The notes: generated by a model from the sequence alone, not told the origin. A stretch of 16,074 nt of DNA from CAZLMF01 sp964560565 (GCA_964560565.1 CAZLMF010000038.1:1-16074), one strand, 5' to 3'; positions 7,929 to 14,609 are shown, counted from the stretch's first letter. Program-made: numbers and translations.

Positions 7929-8269
7929 GAGTTTTAACTCCGTTACTAAGTTTTATTATTACAGGGATGCCCCCAATGCCAATACTAATATTCATGATTT
8001 TTGAGCTTGCGGCTTACGGGCTTGTTGCAGGACTGCTCAGCAAAAAGCTTAACGTTTACCTAAGTCTAATTATAGCAATGGTAAGCGGCAGAGTAGTGTA
8101 TGCTCTTGTGCTTATTGTTGCAGGCAATATATTAGGTCTTGATGTGCCAAAGGTTGCATCAGTGCTAACTTCTGTGGCTACCGCACTCCCCGGCATTGCT
8201 ATTCAGCTTATATTTATCCCTGTGATAGTGCTTGCTCTTAGAAGGGTAAAGCTAGATTCGTTTAATTGA
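7811..8269 (+). CDS. ECF transporter S-component, 5'-truncated
   Basis: The frame encodes a hydrophobic protein with at least four membrane helices. It carries the block PMHIPVLLAGLLLG then TGMPPMP, typical of substrate-binding (S) subunits of energy-coupling factor vitamin/micronutrient importers. Homology-like sequence begins at 7796 (AALGLVLPQIFHAFG), before the first possible start, GTG at 7811; a TGA in this frame at 7793 closes it upstream. Normal S-components have about 10-20 more residues at the N-terminus with a Met start, so the true beginning is missing. The aldo/keto reductase fragment takes its place in a different frame. No Shine-Dalgarno is visible before the GTG, so translation is doubtful and the gene may be dead. 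Substrate unknown. The next gene starts 10 nt downstream. Confidence 0.72.
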   Translation: MLPQIFHAFGPQSGQILLPMHIPVLLAGLLLGHFYGAFIGVLTPLLSFIITGMPPMPILIFMIFELAAYGLVAGLLSKKLNVYLSLIIAMVSGRVVYALVLIVAGNILGLDVPKVASVLTSVATALPGIAIQLIFIPVIVLALRRVKLDSFN

Positions 8270-8279
8270 GGTGGTAAAT

Positions 8280-8759
8280 ATGGCAAAGGTAACACTCCTA
8301 TGCGGCAAGGTGGGAAGCGGCAAAACCTATTATGCAAATAAGCTAAAGGCAAAGTCATCTGCGGTTATACTTTCCTGTGATGAGCTTATGTTGAAGCTAT
8401 TCGATAGTTGTTTAGGCGATAAGCATGACCAAACCGTCGCTAGATGCTTGGATTACTTGTTTGGTTTAGCTGTGCAGTTATATGAAAGCGGCACAAGCTC
8501 GATACTTGACATTGGCCTTTGGACAAGGGCTGAACGTGCAAGGGCATTAAGCTACTTTGCGGACAAGGGAATACCCTGTGAGTTGATTTATATCCGCACG
8601 AGTGAGAATTTGCGGATTGAAAGGCTTAGGCAGCGAAACGATGAAAACGCTAAAAGCTCCGAACGCACTTATATCATAGATGATGAGTTGCGCATATACT
8701 TAGATGGCAAGTTTCAAGAGCTAAGTGAGGACGAAACATATACCATAGTTGAAAATTAA
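8280..8759 (+). CDS. Small P-loop kinase-like ATPase (AAA_33 type)
   Basis: A 159-residue cytoplasmic protein with Walker A GKVGSGKT (residues 9-16) near the N-terminus, a conserved acidic SCDE (32-35) after strand 2, and an ILDIGLWTRAER segment (75-86) in the Walker B region. An Arg-rich LID-like stretch ERLRQRN (114-120) follows. This layout fits small-molecule kinases of the zeta-toxin/chloramphenicol phosphotransferase-like group rather than ABC or helicase ATPases. The phosphorylated substrate cannot be told. The ATG at 8280 is used because GAGGTGG (8268-8274) precedes it by about 5 nt and the protein then starts at the usual first strand. It lies just after the S-component gene and may share its transcript. 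A strong terminator follows. Confidence 0.75.
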   Translation: MAKVTLLCGKVGSGKTYYANKLKAKSSAVILSCDELMLKLFDSCLGDKHDQTVARCLDYLFGLAVQLYESGTSSILDIGLWTRAERARALSYFADKGIPCELIYIRTSENLRIERLRQRNDENAKSSERTYIIDDELRIYLDGKFQELSEDETYTIVEN

Positions 8760-8760
8760 C

Positions 8761-8796
8761 AAACCGCCGCTGAGAATCATTCTCAGCGGCGGTTTT
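8761..8796. terminator. Strong bidirectional terminator
   Basis: A perfect 15-bp stem, 8761-8775 with 8781-8795, GC-rich in the middle and ending in AAA/TTT, with a 5-nt loop. It sits between the convergent P-loop gene (+) and the membrane protein gene (-) and can end both transcripts. Confidence 0.9.
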
Positions 8797-8815
8797 GGTT
8801 TTTGGTGTAAAATAT

Positions 8816-9355
8816 CTACTTAAACCTTTTCGTTATTCTCGGTCTAAAATGCATATAAGTTGAAATTACTCTTGTAAGGGCAATGTCGTAAATCACAAAG
8901 GTGAAGTTTGCGGCTGCAAGCACCACAAGGGGCGCCCACTTGCCGAAATCCCCAAGGTTTTCTGTGACAATATCAAATCCCACAATTTGAATTATAATTA
9001 AGTATGCGATTACCACACTTGCATTAAAGACGAGGAGTTTTGCCAGCCACTCAAGTGCACGGAGCTTAATGGATTCGAGCTTTGCTTTGAGGGTGGGATA
9101 GTAGCCAAAGAAAAAGATGAACAACATCTTTGCTTCAATATCGGGGGTGATTAAGAGGGATAGAAGTGCAACCGCACCATACGCCAAAAGTGACCACTTA
9201 AAGCCCGATTCAATGGCGATTACCACCAATACTGCACCTGCAATTGCAGGAAAAGCATAAACTCCGAAGGGGATAATGCCTGTCAAAAACATTATCAGTA
9301 TGCTAAGGGCGGATATCAAGCCGCCAAGAGCAACATTATAGCTTAGCTTCTTCAA
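8816..9355 (-). CDS. Unrecognised multi-pass membrane protein
   Basis: I do not recognise this family with certainty. The 179-residue product is mostly hydrophobic, with about five to six membrane segments. These include GGLISALSILIMFLTGIIPF near the start, an AFPAIAGAVLVVIAIE helix, two central segments, and a final one before the basic end RPRITKRFK. Size and layout resemble small transporter subunits such as ECF S-components, but no motif confirms that. The start is taken as TTG at 9355 because TAAGGAG (9362-9368, minus strand) lies 6 nt upstream and the protein then begins LKKLSYN. An upstream in-frame ATG at 9382 would lie inside the J-domain gene and has no ribosome site. The gene is last in the tyrA operon, 13 nt behind the J-domain gene, and is followed by the strong terminator. 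Co-operation with the J-domain and DUF5685 proteins is inference from position. Confidence 0.65.
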   Translation of the reverse strand: MKKLSYNVALGGLISALSILIMFLTGIIPFGVYAFPAIAGAVLVVIAIESGFKWSLLAYGAVALLSLLITPDIEAKMLFIFFFGYYPTLKAKLESIKLRALEWLAKLLVFNASVVIAYLIIIQIVGFDIVTENLGDFGKWAPLVVLAAANFTFVIYDIALTRVISTYMHFRPRITKRFK

Positions 9356-9368
9356 TCTACACTCCTTA

Positions 9369-10007
9369 CTAACAGCATGCAATCAAATCTCCGCCCATAC
9401 ATTCACAGCAGCAATCTGCACATAAAAGCCCTGAACACATATCGCAGCCCGAGCAGCCTCCGCCGGTATGCGTGGTGCGATAGCCTCCATAAGGGTTGCC
9501 TGCCATATTGCCTGCTCTCCTGCTTGACATTTGTTTAAATGCAGAAGCATATTCGGGATTGGAGGGGTTTAGCTGATAGGCACGTGAAAAATACTGATAT
9601 GCTTCGTTTATCCATCCTCTTGAATAGCATACACTGCCCTTTAAGAAGTACCATTCAGCGTCACGCTGAATCTCCGGCACTTGTTCAAGCTGTGAATCCG
9701 CTTGCTCAAGCTGGCGGTTTTGAATAAGAGTGCGAATTGAGTAGTAACTGCTCGAGCTTGAATAGCCGCCACCTGTACCGCCGTAGGTGTTGCTGTTATT
9801 AGCACCTCTGGAGGCTTTTCGCGTTCTGGTTATTTCATCATATGCGGCATTTATCTCCTGCATACGCTCTTTCGCAAGATCATTTAGCGGGCTTGCATCA
9901 TAATTATCGGGGTGATACTTTTTCGCAAGCTCACGATAGGCATCTTTGATTTCATCATCGGAGGCATTTCGACTTACGCCTAGAATGCTATATGGATCGT
10001 TGTTCAT
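9369..10007 (-). CDS. J-domain protein with TPR-like region and Cys-rich tail
   Basis: The 212-residue protein starts with a J domain (about 3-65): YSILGVSRNASDDEIKDAY, then the HPD tripeptide at 32-34 that stimulates Hsp70/DnaK ATPase. A flexible Ser/Gly/Asn linker (66-90) follows, then a TPR-like helical region (about 92-160; EAYQYFSRAYQLNPSNPEYA). The C-terminus (185-212) has ten cysteines in 28 residues, at 185, 188, 191, 196, 199, 200, 201, 203, 211 and 212, with spacings CxxCxxC and CCCxC. This tail differs from the zinc fingers of canonical DnaJ (four CxxCxGxG repeats). It may bind metal or be lipidated (inference). The 5' end overlaps the DUF5685 gene by 20 bp. The client is unknown. 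It is not the canonical dnaJ, because the G/F-zinc finger-CTD arrangement is absent. Confidence 0.85.
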   Translation of the reverse strand: MNNDPYSILGVSRNASDDEIKDAYRELAKKYHPDNYDASPLNDLAKERMQEINAAYDEITRTRKASRGANNSNTYGGTGGGYSSSSSYYSIRTLIQNRQLEQADSQLEQVPEIQRDAEWYFLKGSVCYSRGWINEAYQYFSRAYQLNPSNPEYASAFKQMSSRRAGNMAGNPYGGYRTTHTGGGCSGCDMCSGLLCADCCCECMGGDLIACC

Positions 10008-10860
10008 TTCTACTGTCCTTTCGTCCTTGTATTATTTTCTCTAAGGTATTTGGAAGTCCAAGATATAATATGTTATCGAGTATTGGCTTATACGCTCCAA
10101 GGCGCAAAAGTGAATAGCAAAGAGACATTTCACCTGCTGTGAGGTTTATACTGCCCCTTGCAAGCTCCTTTACCTTGTCGATGTCATCGATGTTTTGCAT
10201 AAGCAAGGGATTGTAGGAGCGGGATTTTCTGTCCTCTTCCATATCATCAAGGGCATCTGTGAAGTAAATCCATCTGCCAAGCTGATATCCGAAACGATTT
10301 AGTACAAAGCGCTGTTTTTCATCCTGACTTATACCCTGCGCAATAGCTGCCATAATCATGGCAGTAGGCTCTGCCGCCTGGTCAAGGCTTGCGCAGCCCT
10401 CACGCTCGAGGGTTGCCTGCTGTGCGATATATTTACCGATTTCCTCTGCAAGCTCGGGGTATGCTTTACTTGCCTTCTTAAAGGCTGATTTTGCAAAGGG
10501 AAGAAGTGAAGCTGATGGCAGTTTGCCAAAAAAGCGGTGGTCGATAATATTGTCCTTTAGCTTGTAGTAAATTGTCATTGCAGCTGTCATTGCTGAATAC
10601 TCAATGGCTTCATTTGAAAGCGCATAAGGCGTTTTCTTATAAGGATGAGCAATGCAAGGGGATTTATTAAAGCTTGCGGTTGTGTCATTGACCGACATAT
10701 GAAGCAGTGCTAAAAAAGCAAAGTCATAGCTTAGGGTTAGCCTTGCAGCGCCGCCGAAAAGCTTGCCTAAGGACTTGCATAGTCCACAGTAAATAGCCTT
10801 GTAGATGTCGAGCTCCTTACATTTAAGCTCAGGCTTAAATGGCTGTATATATCCAAGCAT
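9988..10860 (-). CDS. DUF5685 family protein
   Basis: This 290-residue, mostly helical protein matches what I recall of the DUF5685 family, often found beside a J-domain gene in Clostridia. Visible traits are an N-terminal cysteine set C14, C25, C28 (KCKE, then YCGLCKSLG), followed by LTLSYDFAFLALL (41-53). Next comes YYKLKDNIIDH (98-108), with D103 and D107 spaced as DxxxD. Then GRWIYFTDALDDMEEDRKSRSYNPL (195-219) carries D202, D206 and D210 on one helix face. No biochemical function is established to my knowledge. The aspartate pattern recalls head-to-head isoprenoid synthases (hypothesis only). The start ATG overlaps the tyrA stop as TGATG, and the 3' end overlaps the J-domain start by 20 bp, so the three are translationally coupled. 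No signal peptide is seen. Confidence 0.75.
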   Translation of the reverse strand: MLGYIQPFKPELKCKELDIYKAIYCGLCKSLGKLFGGAARLTLSYDFAFLALLHMSVNDTTASFNKSPCIAHPYKKTPYALSNEAIEYSAMTAAMTIYYKLKDNIIDHRFFGKLPSASLLPFAKSAFKKASKAYPELAEEIGKYIAQQATLEREGCASLDQAAEPTAMIMAAIAQGISQDEKQRFVLNRFGYQLGRWIYFTDALDDMEEDRKSRSYNPLLMQNIDDIDKVKELARGSINLTAGEMSLCYSLLRLGAYKPILDNILYLGLPNTLEKIIQGRKDSRNEQRSI

Positions 10861-11696
10861 CAGCTTTGCAAACTTTCTTCCTTAAGCTGGCTGCCCTCAC
10901 GCAAAGCATTGCGCAACCGCTCAAGGTCATCATTTTCAAGCGCTGACTTGTAGTCGTTTAGGTGCTCAAGAATTGTATTTATCTCGTACAAAAGAGCGTC
11001 CTTATTAAGCATAAATAGGCTTGCCCACATATTTTCGTTAAGCTTTGCAACCCTAGTTAAATCAAGGAAGCTACCTGCGGAAAATCCACGTTGGAACTTT
11101 AGTGACGGGCTCTTTATATAGGCGTTTGAAACGATATGCGCAAGCTGTGAGGTAAAAGCGATAATTCTATCGTGGTCTTTGGGTGTAGTCTCAACTATCT
11201 TGCCAAAGCGCAGCTGTTCAGCCAACATAGAAACCACGAATAATGCGTGCTGTGGGGTATTTTCACCGGGGGTAATAATAAAGCTTGCACCCTCAAAAAG
11301 CTCAGCTTTAGAATAATCAAAACCTGAAAATTCACGACCTGCCATGGGGTGCGTGCCAATAAAAGTGATTCCCTTACTTTCAAGCAACGGCTCACACTTT
11401 TCCATTATTTTAGTTTTAATTCCGCACACGTCAATTACTATTGTGTCCTTGCGAAATGCGCTTGCATACTTCTCAATAAAGTCAATGGTAAGCATTGGAT
11501 ATAGACAGACTGCTGTAAGGTCGGCCTCGTCAAGCTCATCTGTGGTTATGAGCCTGTCAACAGCGCCACTTGAAAGAGCGCTTTGGCAGGTTTGCTCGTC
11601 AATGTCCATACCAAGGACAGTGTGCCCTGTATATGCCTTTATTGCTCGACAAATTGAGCCTCCGATAAGCCCTAATCCGATAACAGCAATTTTCAT
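10860..11696 (-). CDS. tyrA: Prephenate dehydrogenase
   Basis: TyrA oxidatively decarboxylates prephenate to 4-hydroxyphenylpyruvate in tyrosine synthesis. The 278-residue protein has an N-terminal Rossmann domain with GLGLIGGS (7-14). An Asp at the end of strand 2 (VLGMDID, D31) suggests NAD+ preference. Family residues follow: H116 in THPMAGREFSG and H187 in TSQLAHIVSNA, the latter in the position of the catalytic histidine. The helical dimerisation domain holds SFLDLTRVA (209-217). It lacks a C-terminal ACT domain and any fused chorismate mutase, so it is the short monofunctional form. GGAGGA precedes the start. It is first in a minus-strand operon, ahead of three genes unrelated to aromatic amino acids. 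No other shikimate-pathway gene is visible. Arogenate as substrate cannot be excluded. Confidence 0.9.
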   Translation of the reverse strand: MKIAVIGLGLIGGSICRAIKAYTGHTVLGMDIDEQTCQSALSSGAVDRLITTDELDEADLTAVCLYPMLTIDFIEKYASAFRKDTIVIDVCGIKTKIMEKCEPLLESKGITFIGTHPMAGREFSGFDYSKAELFEGASFIITPGENTPQHALFVVSMLAEQLRFGKIVETTPKDHDRIIAFTSQLAHIVSNAYIKSPSLKFQRGFSAGSFLDLTRVAKLNENMWASLFMLNKDALLYEINTILEHLNDYKSALENDDLERLRNALREGSQLKEESLQS

Positions 11697-11778
11697 GCTT
11701 GTTGTTCCTCCGAAATCTTTATCTTAATATTAATAAAGTGAACCAGATCATATTATCATAATCAAATATTCTGCGATA

Positions 11779-11807
11779 ATTATACAATAAAACCCGTTAT
11801 AATGCAA
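11779..11807 (-). promoter_or_regulatory. tyrA operon promoter
   Basis: On the minus strand TTGCAT (11807-11802) and consensus TATAAT (11784-11779) are separated by 17 nt. The predicted leader to tyrA is about 75 nt; no attenuator or riboswitch was recognised in it. Confidence 0.7.
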
Positions 11808-11836
11808 ACGTTATATTGATTATACTTATTTTTCTG

Positions 11837-11865
11837 TTGCAAACTAAAAGCTGTTATGCTATCAT
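11837..11865 (+). promoter_or_regulatory. Candidate promoter of the HAD gene
   Basis: TTGCAA (11837-11842, four of six) and TATCAT (11860-11865, five of six) with a 17-nt spacer. Transcription would begin near 11872, leaving a very short leader before the TTG start at 11890. Confidence 0.5.
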
Positions 11866-11889
11866 TATACCGTTGACAGGGGTGATTAT

Positions 11890-12546
11890 TTGGCACTTAA
11901 AGCTGTAATATTTGATATGGACGGACTTATGCTCGATACCGAGCGCATAGCGCTTATTGGTTGGAAGCATGGAGCAAAGGAACTTGGAATTGATATAAGC
12001 GATGAATTCATGCATAAAGCCATTGGAATGAACAAGCAAAGCATGAGGGAGCTTTATTATAGTGCATACGACGATGAAATACCTTTTGAAACCCTTCATG
12101 AGCGCTCACGGGGTAAAATACTTGATATAATTGATAAGCAAGGGATTGGCTTAAAACAGGGGCTGTTGCCGCTGCTTGATTACCTTGATATTACTGGAAT
12201 ACGCAAGGCGGTCGGGACATCAACTTCAAGCGCAGGAGCAAGGCGCAACCTTACTAAGGCTGGGATACTTGACCGCTTTGAGGTGCTTGCCTGCGGTGAT
12301 GAAGTTGAAAATGGCAAGCCTGCGCCGGATATTTTTCTTTTAGCGGCGAAAAGGCTTAACTTACGCCCTGATGAATGCATTGTGCTCGAGGATAGCGAAA
12401 ACGGAATTCGTGCCGCTTATGCAGCAGGTATTCGTGTCATAGTTGTGCCCGATATTAAGAAACCATCGCTTGAAGTAGAGCGCCTATCATTTGCCAAAGT
12501 AGCAAGTTTATATGAAGCCATTGATTTAATTGATGAACTTGTATGA
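11890..12546 (+). CDS. HAD-superfamily hydrolase (phosphatase/phosphoglucomutase-like)
   Basis: A 218-residue subfamily IA HAD hydrolase. Motif I is FDMDGLMLDTE, with nucleophile D9 and acid/base D11. A four-helix cap follows (about 17-85). Motif II is the Ser/Thr-rich GTSTSS, motif III is the lysine in ENGKPAPDIF, and motif IV is VLEDSENGIRAA, which binds Mg2+. The pattern fits sugar-phosphate phosphatases and beta-phosphoglucomutase-like enzymes; the substrate cannot be assigned from sequence. The start is TTG at 11890, set by AGGGGTGA (11878-11885) and by the fact that the motif I strand begins at once. No ATG is available in the right place. It is divergent from tyrA, with its own candidate promoter; xpt lies about 155 nt downstream and is probably a separate unit. 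Confidence 0.87.
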   Translation: MALKAVIFDMDGLMLDTERIALIGWKHGAKELGIDISDEFMHKAIGMNKQSMRELYYSAYDDEIPFETLHERSRGKILDIIDKQGIGLKQGLLPLLDYLDITGIRKAVGTSTSSAGARRNLTKAGILDRFEVLACGDEVENGKPAPDIFLLAAKRLNLRPDECIVLEDSENGIRAAYAAGIRVIVVPDIKKPSLEVERLSFAKVASLYEAIDLIDELV

Positions 12547-12623
12547 CTATTTCGATAAATTTATGTAAAATTCGTGTAACAAAAATGGACAAATTGAATA
12601 TGTTCTAAATTTGCCGCAGAGTG

Positions 12624-12663
12624 TATAATAAAAAGTGTATTGCTTTCGTTTGGTGTGAAAGCA
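12624..12663 (+). promoter_or_regulatory. Candidate -10 box and leader hairpin of xpt
   Basis: TATAAT at 12624-12629 could be the xpt -10 element, but no good -35 is placed for it (position 12601-12606 reads TGTTCT). Shortly after the expected start, TGCTTTC (12641-12647) and GAAAGCA (12657-12663) form a perfect 7-bp hairpin with a 9-nt loop. It may stabilise the 5' end. I see no purine riboswitch core here. Confidence 0.35.
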
Positions 12664-12701
12664 TGATTTAGATATTGTCGGAAGGGCGTGGTTATTCTAA
12701 A

Positions 12702-13274
12702 ATGGAATTACTTAAACAGCGCATAATCAAAGATGCAATTGTTCGTGGTGGAAACGTTCTCAAAGTTGACAGTTTTCTAAATCATCAGCTTGATATTTCG
12801 CTATTAAATGATATAGGCAAGGAATTTTACAGACTTTTTGGTGACTTGAATATAACGCGAATATTTACAATTGAGGCATCTGGAATTGCAATTGCAAGCA
12901 TTGCTGCACAGTATTTTAATGTGCCAGTGGTATTTGCTAAAAAAGCGTTTTCTAAGAACCTAGAGGGAGAAATCCTAAAATCCCCCGTCACCTCCTTTAC
13001 AAAGGGGACAAGCTATGATGTAATGGTGGAGGCAAAGTTTTTGCACACTGATGACAGAATACTGATAATAGACGATTTCCTTGCAAAGGGCAGTGCGCTT
13101 TTGGCACTTGCAGACATTGTTAAGCAATCGGGCGCAACGCTTAGCGGAGCTGGTATTGTCATTGAAAAGGGTTTTCAAGAGGGTGGCAAGCTTGTGCGCA
13201 GTGAAGGTATTAACCTTAAATCCTTAGCGGTAATAAAGAGCATGGACGAGGGTAAAATTGTATTCAGCGAGTGA
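12702..13274 (+). CDS. xpt: Xanthine phosphoribosyltransferase
   Basis: Xpt converts xanthine and PRPP to XMP in the purine salvage pathway of the cytoplasm. The 190-residue protein opens MELLKQRI and soon shows LKVDSFLNHQLD (20-31), a typical Xpt segment. A FTIEASGIAIA block follows (55-65), then the PRPP-binding loop ILIIDDFLAKGSAL (120-133). The usual LANG of this loop reads LAKG here. Length is close to the Bacillus subtilis enzyme (about 194). The ATG at 12702 gives the expected N-terminus, although the nearest SD-like run GGAAGGG (12680-12686) is 15 nt away. An upstream TTG at 12675 has no site of its own and adds residues the family lacks. Position before a BMP lipoprotein and an ABC ATPase supports a role in scavenging purines from outside the cell. 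Confidence 0.9.
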   Translation: MELLKQRIIKDAIVRGGNVLKVDSFLNHQLDISLLNDIGKEFYRLFGDLNITRIFTIEASGIAIASIAAQYFNVPVVFAKKAFSKNLEGEILKSPVTSFTKGTSYDVMVEAKFLHTDDRILIIDDFLAKGSALLALADIVKQSGATLSGAGIVIEKGFQEGGKLVRSEGINLKSLAVIKSMDEGKIVFSE

Positions 13275-13331
13275 TGGATAAAAATATTCATCCTTGGAGA
13301 ATAGATTATTGAAAATTATGAGGAGGAAAAA

Positions 13332-14480
13332 ATGAAGAAGAGATTACTTGCACTAATCGTAGCAGCAGCCATGACTATTGGACTTACTGCTTGCGGCGGT
13401 GATGAAACAAGTTCAAGCAAGGCTTCAGGAGATGCATCTAATTCATCAGGAGATGCAGCATCAGGCGATGCAACAGGAGGTATTCCAGTCGAGGATCTAA
13501 AGATTGGATTTGTCTACATTGGTATACCGGGCGACGAGGGCTACACATACGCTCAGAACCAGGGAAGACTTGCAGTTGAAGAGAAGTTTGGTGTTGAAAC
13601 TCTAATTGTTGAGAACGTTCCTGAAACATCTGACTGCGCAGCAAAGATTCGTGACCTTATCGACCAGGGTTGTAATGTTATATTCTCTACAAGCTATGGC
13701 TTCTTGCCATACACACAGGAAGTTGCAGAGGAATTCCCCGATGTATACTTCTTCCATTGCTCAGGCTTTGAAACATCCGAAAATATGGCTTCCTACTTCG
13801 GAAGAATATATCAGATGCGCTACCTATCAGGTATAGTTGCAGGGCTTAGAACAGAAACTGATAAAATCGGTTATGTTGCAGCAATGCCTATCGCTGAGTG
13901 TGTACGTGGACTTGACGCTTTCGCACTTGGCGTTGCATCAGTAAATCCTGAAGCAACCGTTGAGGTTAAGTGGACTAATACATGGTACGACCCAACAACT
14001 GAGAAGGCAGCTGCAATTGAGCTGCTAAACAGTGGCTGCGATGTAATCGCACAGCATCAGGATACCACATCCCCTCAGATTGCTGCTGAGGAAGCTGGCA
14101 AGTGGACAATCGGCTACAACAGCCCAACTCCATATGCTGCTCCTAACGGCTATTTGACTGCTCCTATCTGGGATTGGGGTGTATATATGATTCCTGCTGT
14201 TCAATCAATCGTTGATGGCACATGGAAGAACGATGTATACTGGGGCGACTTAGGTACTGGTGTAGTTAAGCTTGACACCCTTACCGAAAATTGCGCAGAG
14301 GGCACAGCTGAGGCAGTTGCAGCCGCTGAAGCAAAGTTTGCTGAAGGCTTTGACGTGTTCCAGGGCCCTATCTCTGACAATGAGGGTACTGTACGCGTTG
14401 CAGAGGGCGAAGAGCTAACTGATGATGAAATGCTAAATCTTGATTGGCTTGTTAGCAATGTTATTGGCTCTGTAAAGTAG
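13332..14480 (+). CDS. BMP/PnrA-type nucleoside-binding lipoprotein
   Basis: This is the substrate-binding lipoprotein of an ABC importer of the basic membrane protein family, whose known members bind purine and other nucleosides (PnrA, BmpA). The signal peptide MKKRLLALIVAAAMTIGLTAC carries the lipobox LTAC, with lipidation at C21. Residues about 22-49 form a Ser/Gly/Asp/Ala linker with SGDA repeats. The globular domain then starts KIGFVYIGIPGDEGYTYAQNQGR. Other BMP-like blocks include IFSTSYGF, YLSGIVAGL, IAQHQDTTSPQIAAEEAG and the final EEGxLTDDEM-like region. The 382-residue length is usual. GAGGAGG (13320-13326) is an excellent ribosome site. It lies 57 nt after xpt and is followed by a terminator-like hairpin and then the ATPase gene. 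Substrate preference is inferred from family and context. Confidence 0.9.
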   Translation: MKKRLLALIVAAAMTIGLTACGGDETSSSKASGDASNSSGDAASGDATGGIPVEDLKIGFVYIGIPGDEGYTYAQNQGRLAVEEKFGVETLIVENVPETSDCAAKIRDLIDQGCNVIFSTSYGFLPYTQEVAEEFPDVYFFHCSGFETSENMASYFGRIYQMRYLSGIVAGLRTETDKIGYVAAMPIAECVRGLDAFALGVASVNPEATVEVKWTNTWYDPTTEKAAAIELLNSGCDVIAQHQDTTSPQIAAEEAGKWTIGYNSPTPYAAPNGYLTAPIWDWGVYMIPAVQSIVDGTWKNDVYWGDLGTGVVKLDTLTENCAEGTAEAVAAAEAKFAEGFDVFQGPISDNEGTVRVAEGEELTDDEMLNLDWLVSNVIGSVK

Positions 14481-14501
14481 AAACTTAGGCTGTTTATTTG
14501 A

Positions 14502-14525
14502 CAAAACCCCCAAATGGGGGTTTTG
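14502..14525 (+). terminator. Terminator or attenuating hairpin after the lipoprotein gene
   Basis: Perfect 10-bp stem CAAAACCCCC / GGGGGTTTTG (14502-14511 with 14516-14525), loop AAAT. The T tract is part of the stem. It may stop a large part of transcription, so that the binding protein is made in excess over the ATPase. Confidence 0.7.
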
Positions 14526-14541
14526 CTATAAGGCAAGCGCT

Positions 14542-14609
14542 GAACCCTTCGCATAAGCGAAGGGCTCAAGTGCAAGGACTTTGCTTAAAAGGGGAGTCCT
14601 TGCACTTGA
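14542..14609 (+). repeat. Two adjacent inverted repeats before the ATPase gene
   Basis: The first hairpin is CCCTTCGC (14545-14552) with GCGAAGGG (14557-14564), loop ATAA, with partial extension outward. The second begins where the first ends: a perfect 15-bp stem, 14566-14580 with 14595-14609, around a 14-nt loop. Neither is followed by a clear T run. They may protect the upstream mRNA end or separate expression of the two genes. Confidence 0.7.

Noticed and set aside
7653..8269. Programmed frameshift joining the reductase fragment to the transporter
   Set aside because: The two halves belong to unrelated families (a soluble TIM-barrel enzyme and a membrane S-component), no slippery site is seen, and both ends are truncated, so a deletion or assembly joint is simpler.
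9355..9382. ATG at 9382 as start of the membrane protein
   Set aside because: It lies inside the J-domain gene with no ribosome site, while TTG at 9355 has TAAGGAG at ideal spacing.
12675..12701. TTG at 12675 as xpt start
   Set aside because: No ribosome site precedes it, and the nine added residues are absent from known Xpt proteins.
13390..13480. Short imperfect repeats (AGGAGATGCA/TCAGGCGATG) in the lipoprotein gene as a mobile or regulatory repeat
   Set aside because: They encode the flexible SGDA-rich linker after the lipobox cysteine, which is common in such lipoproteins.
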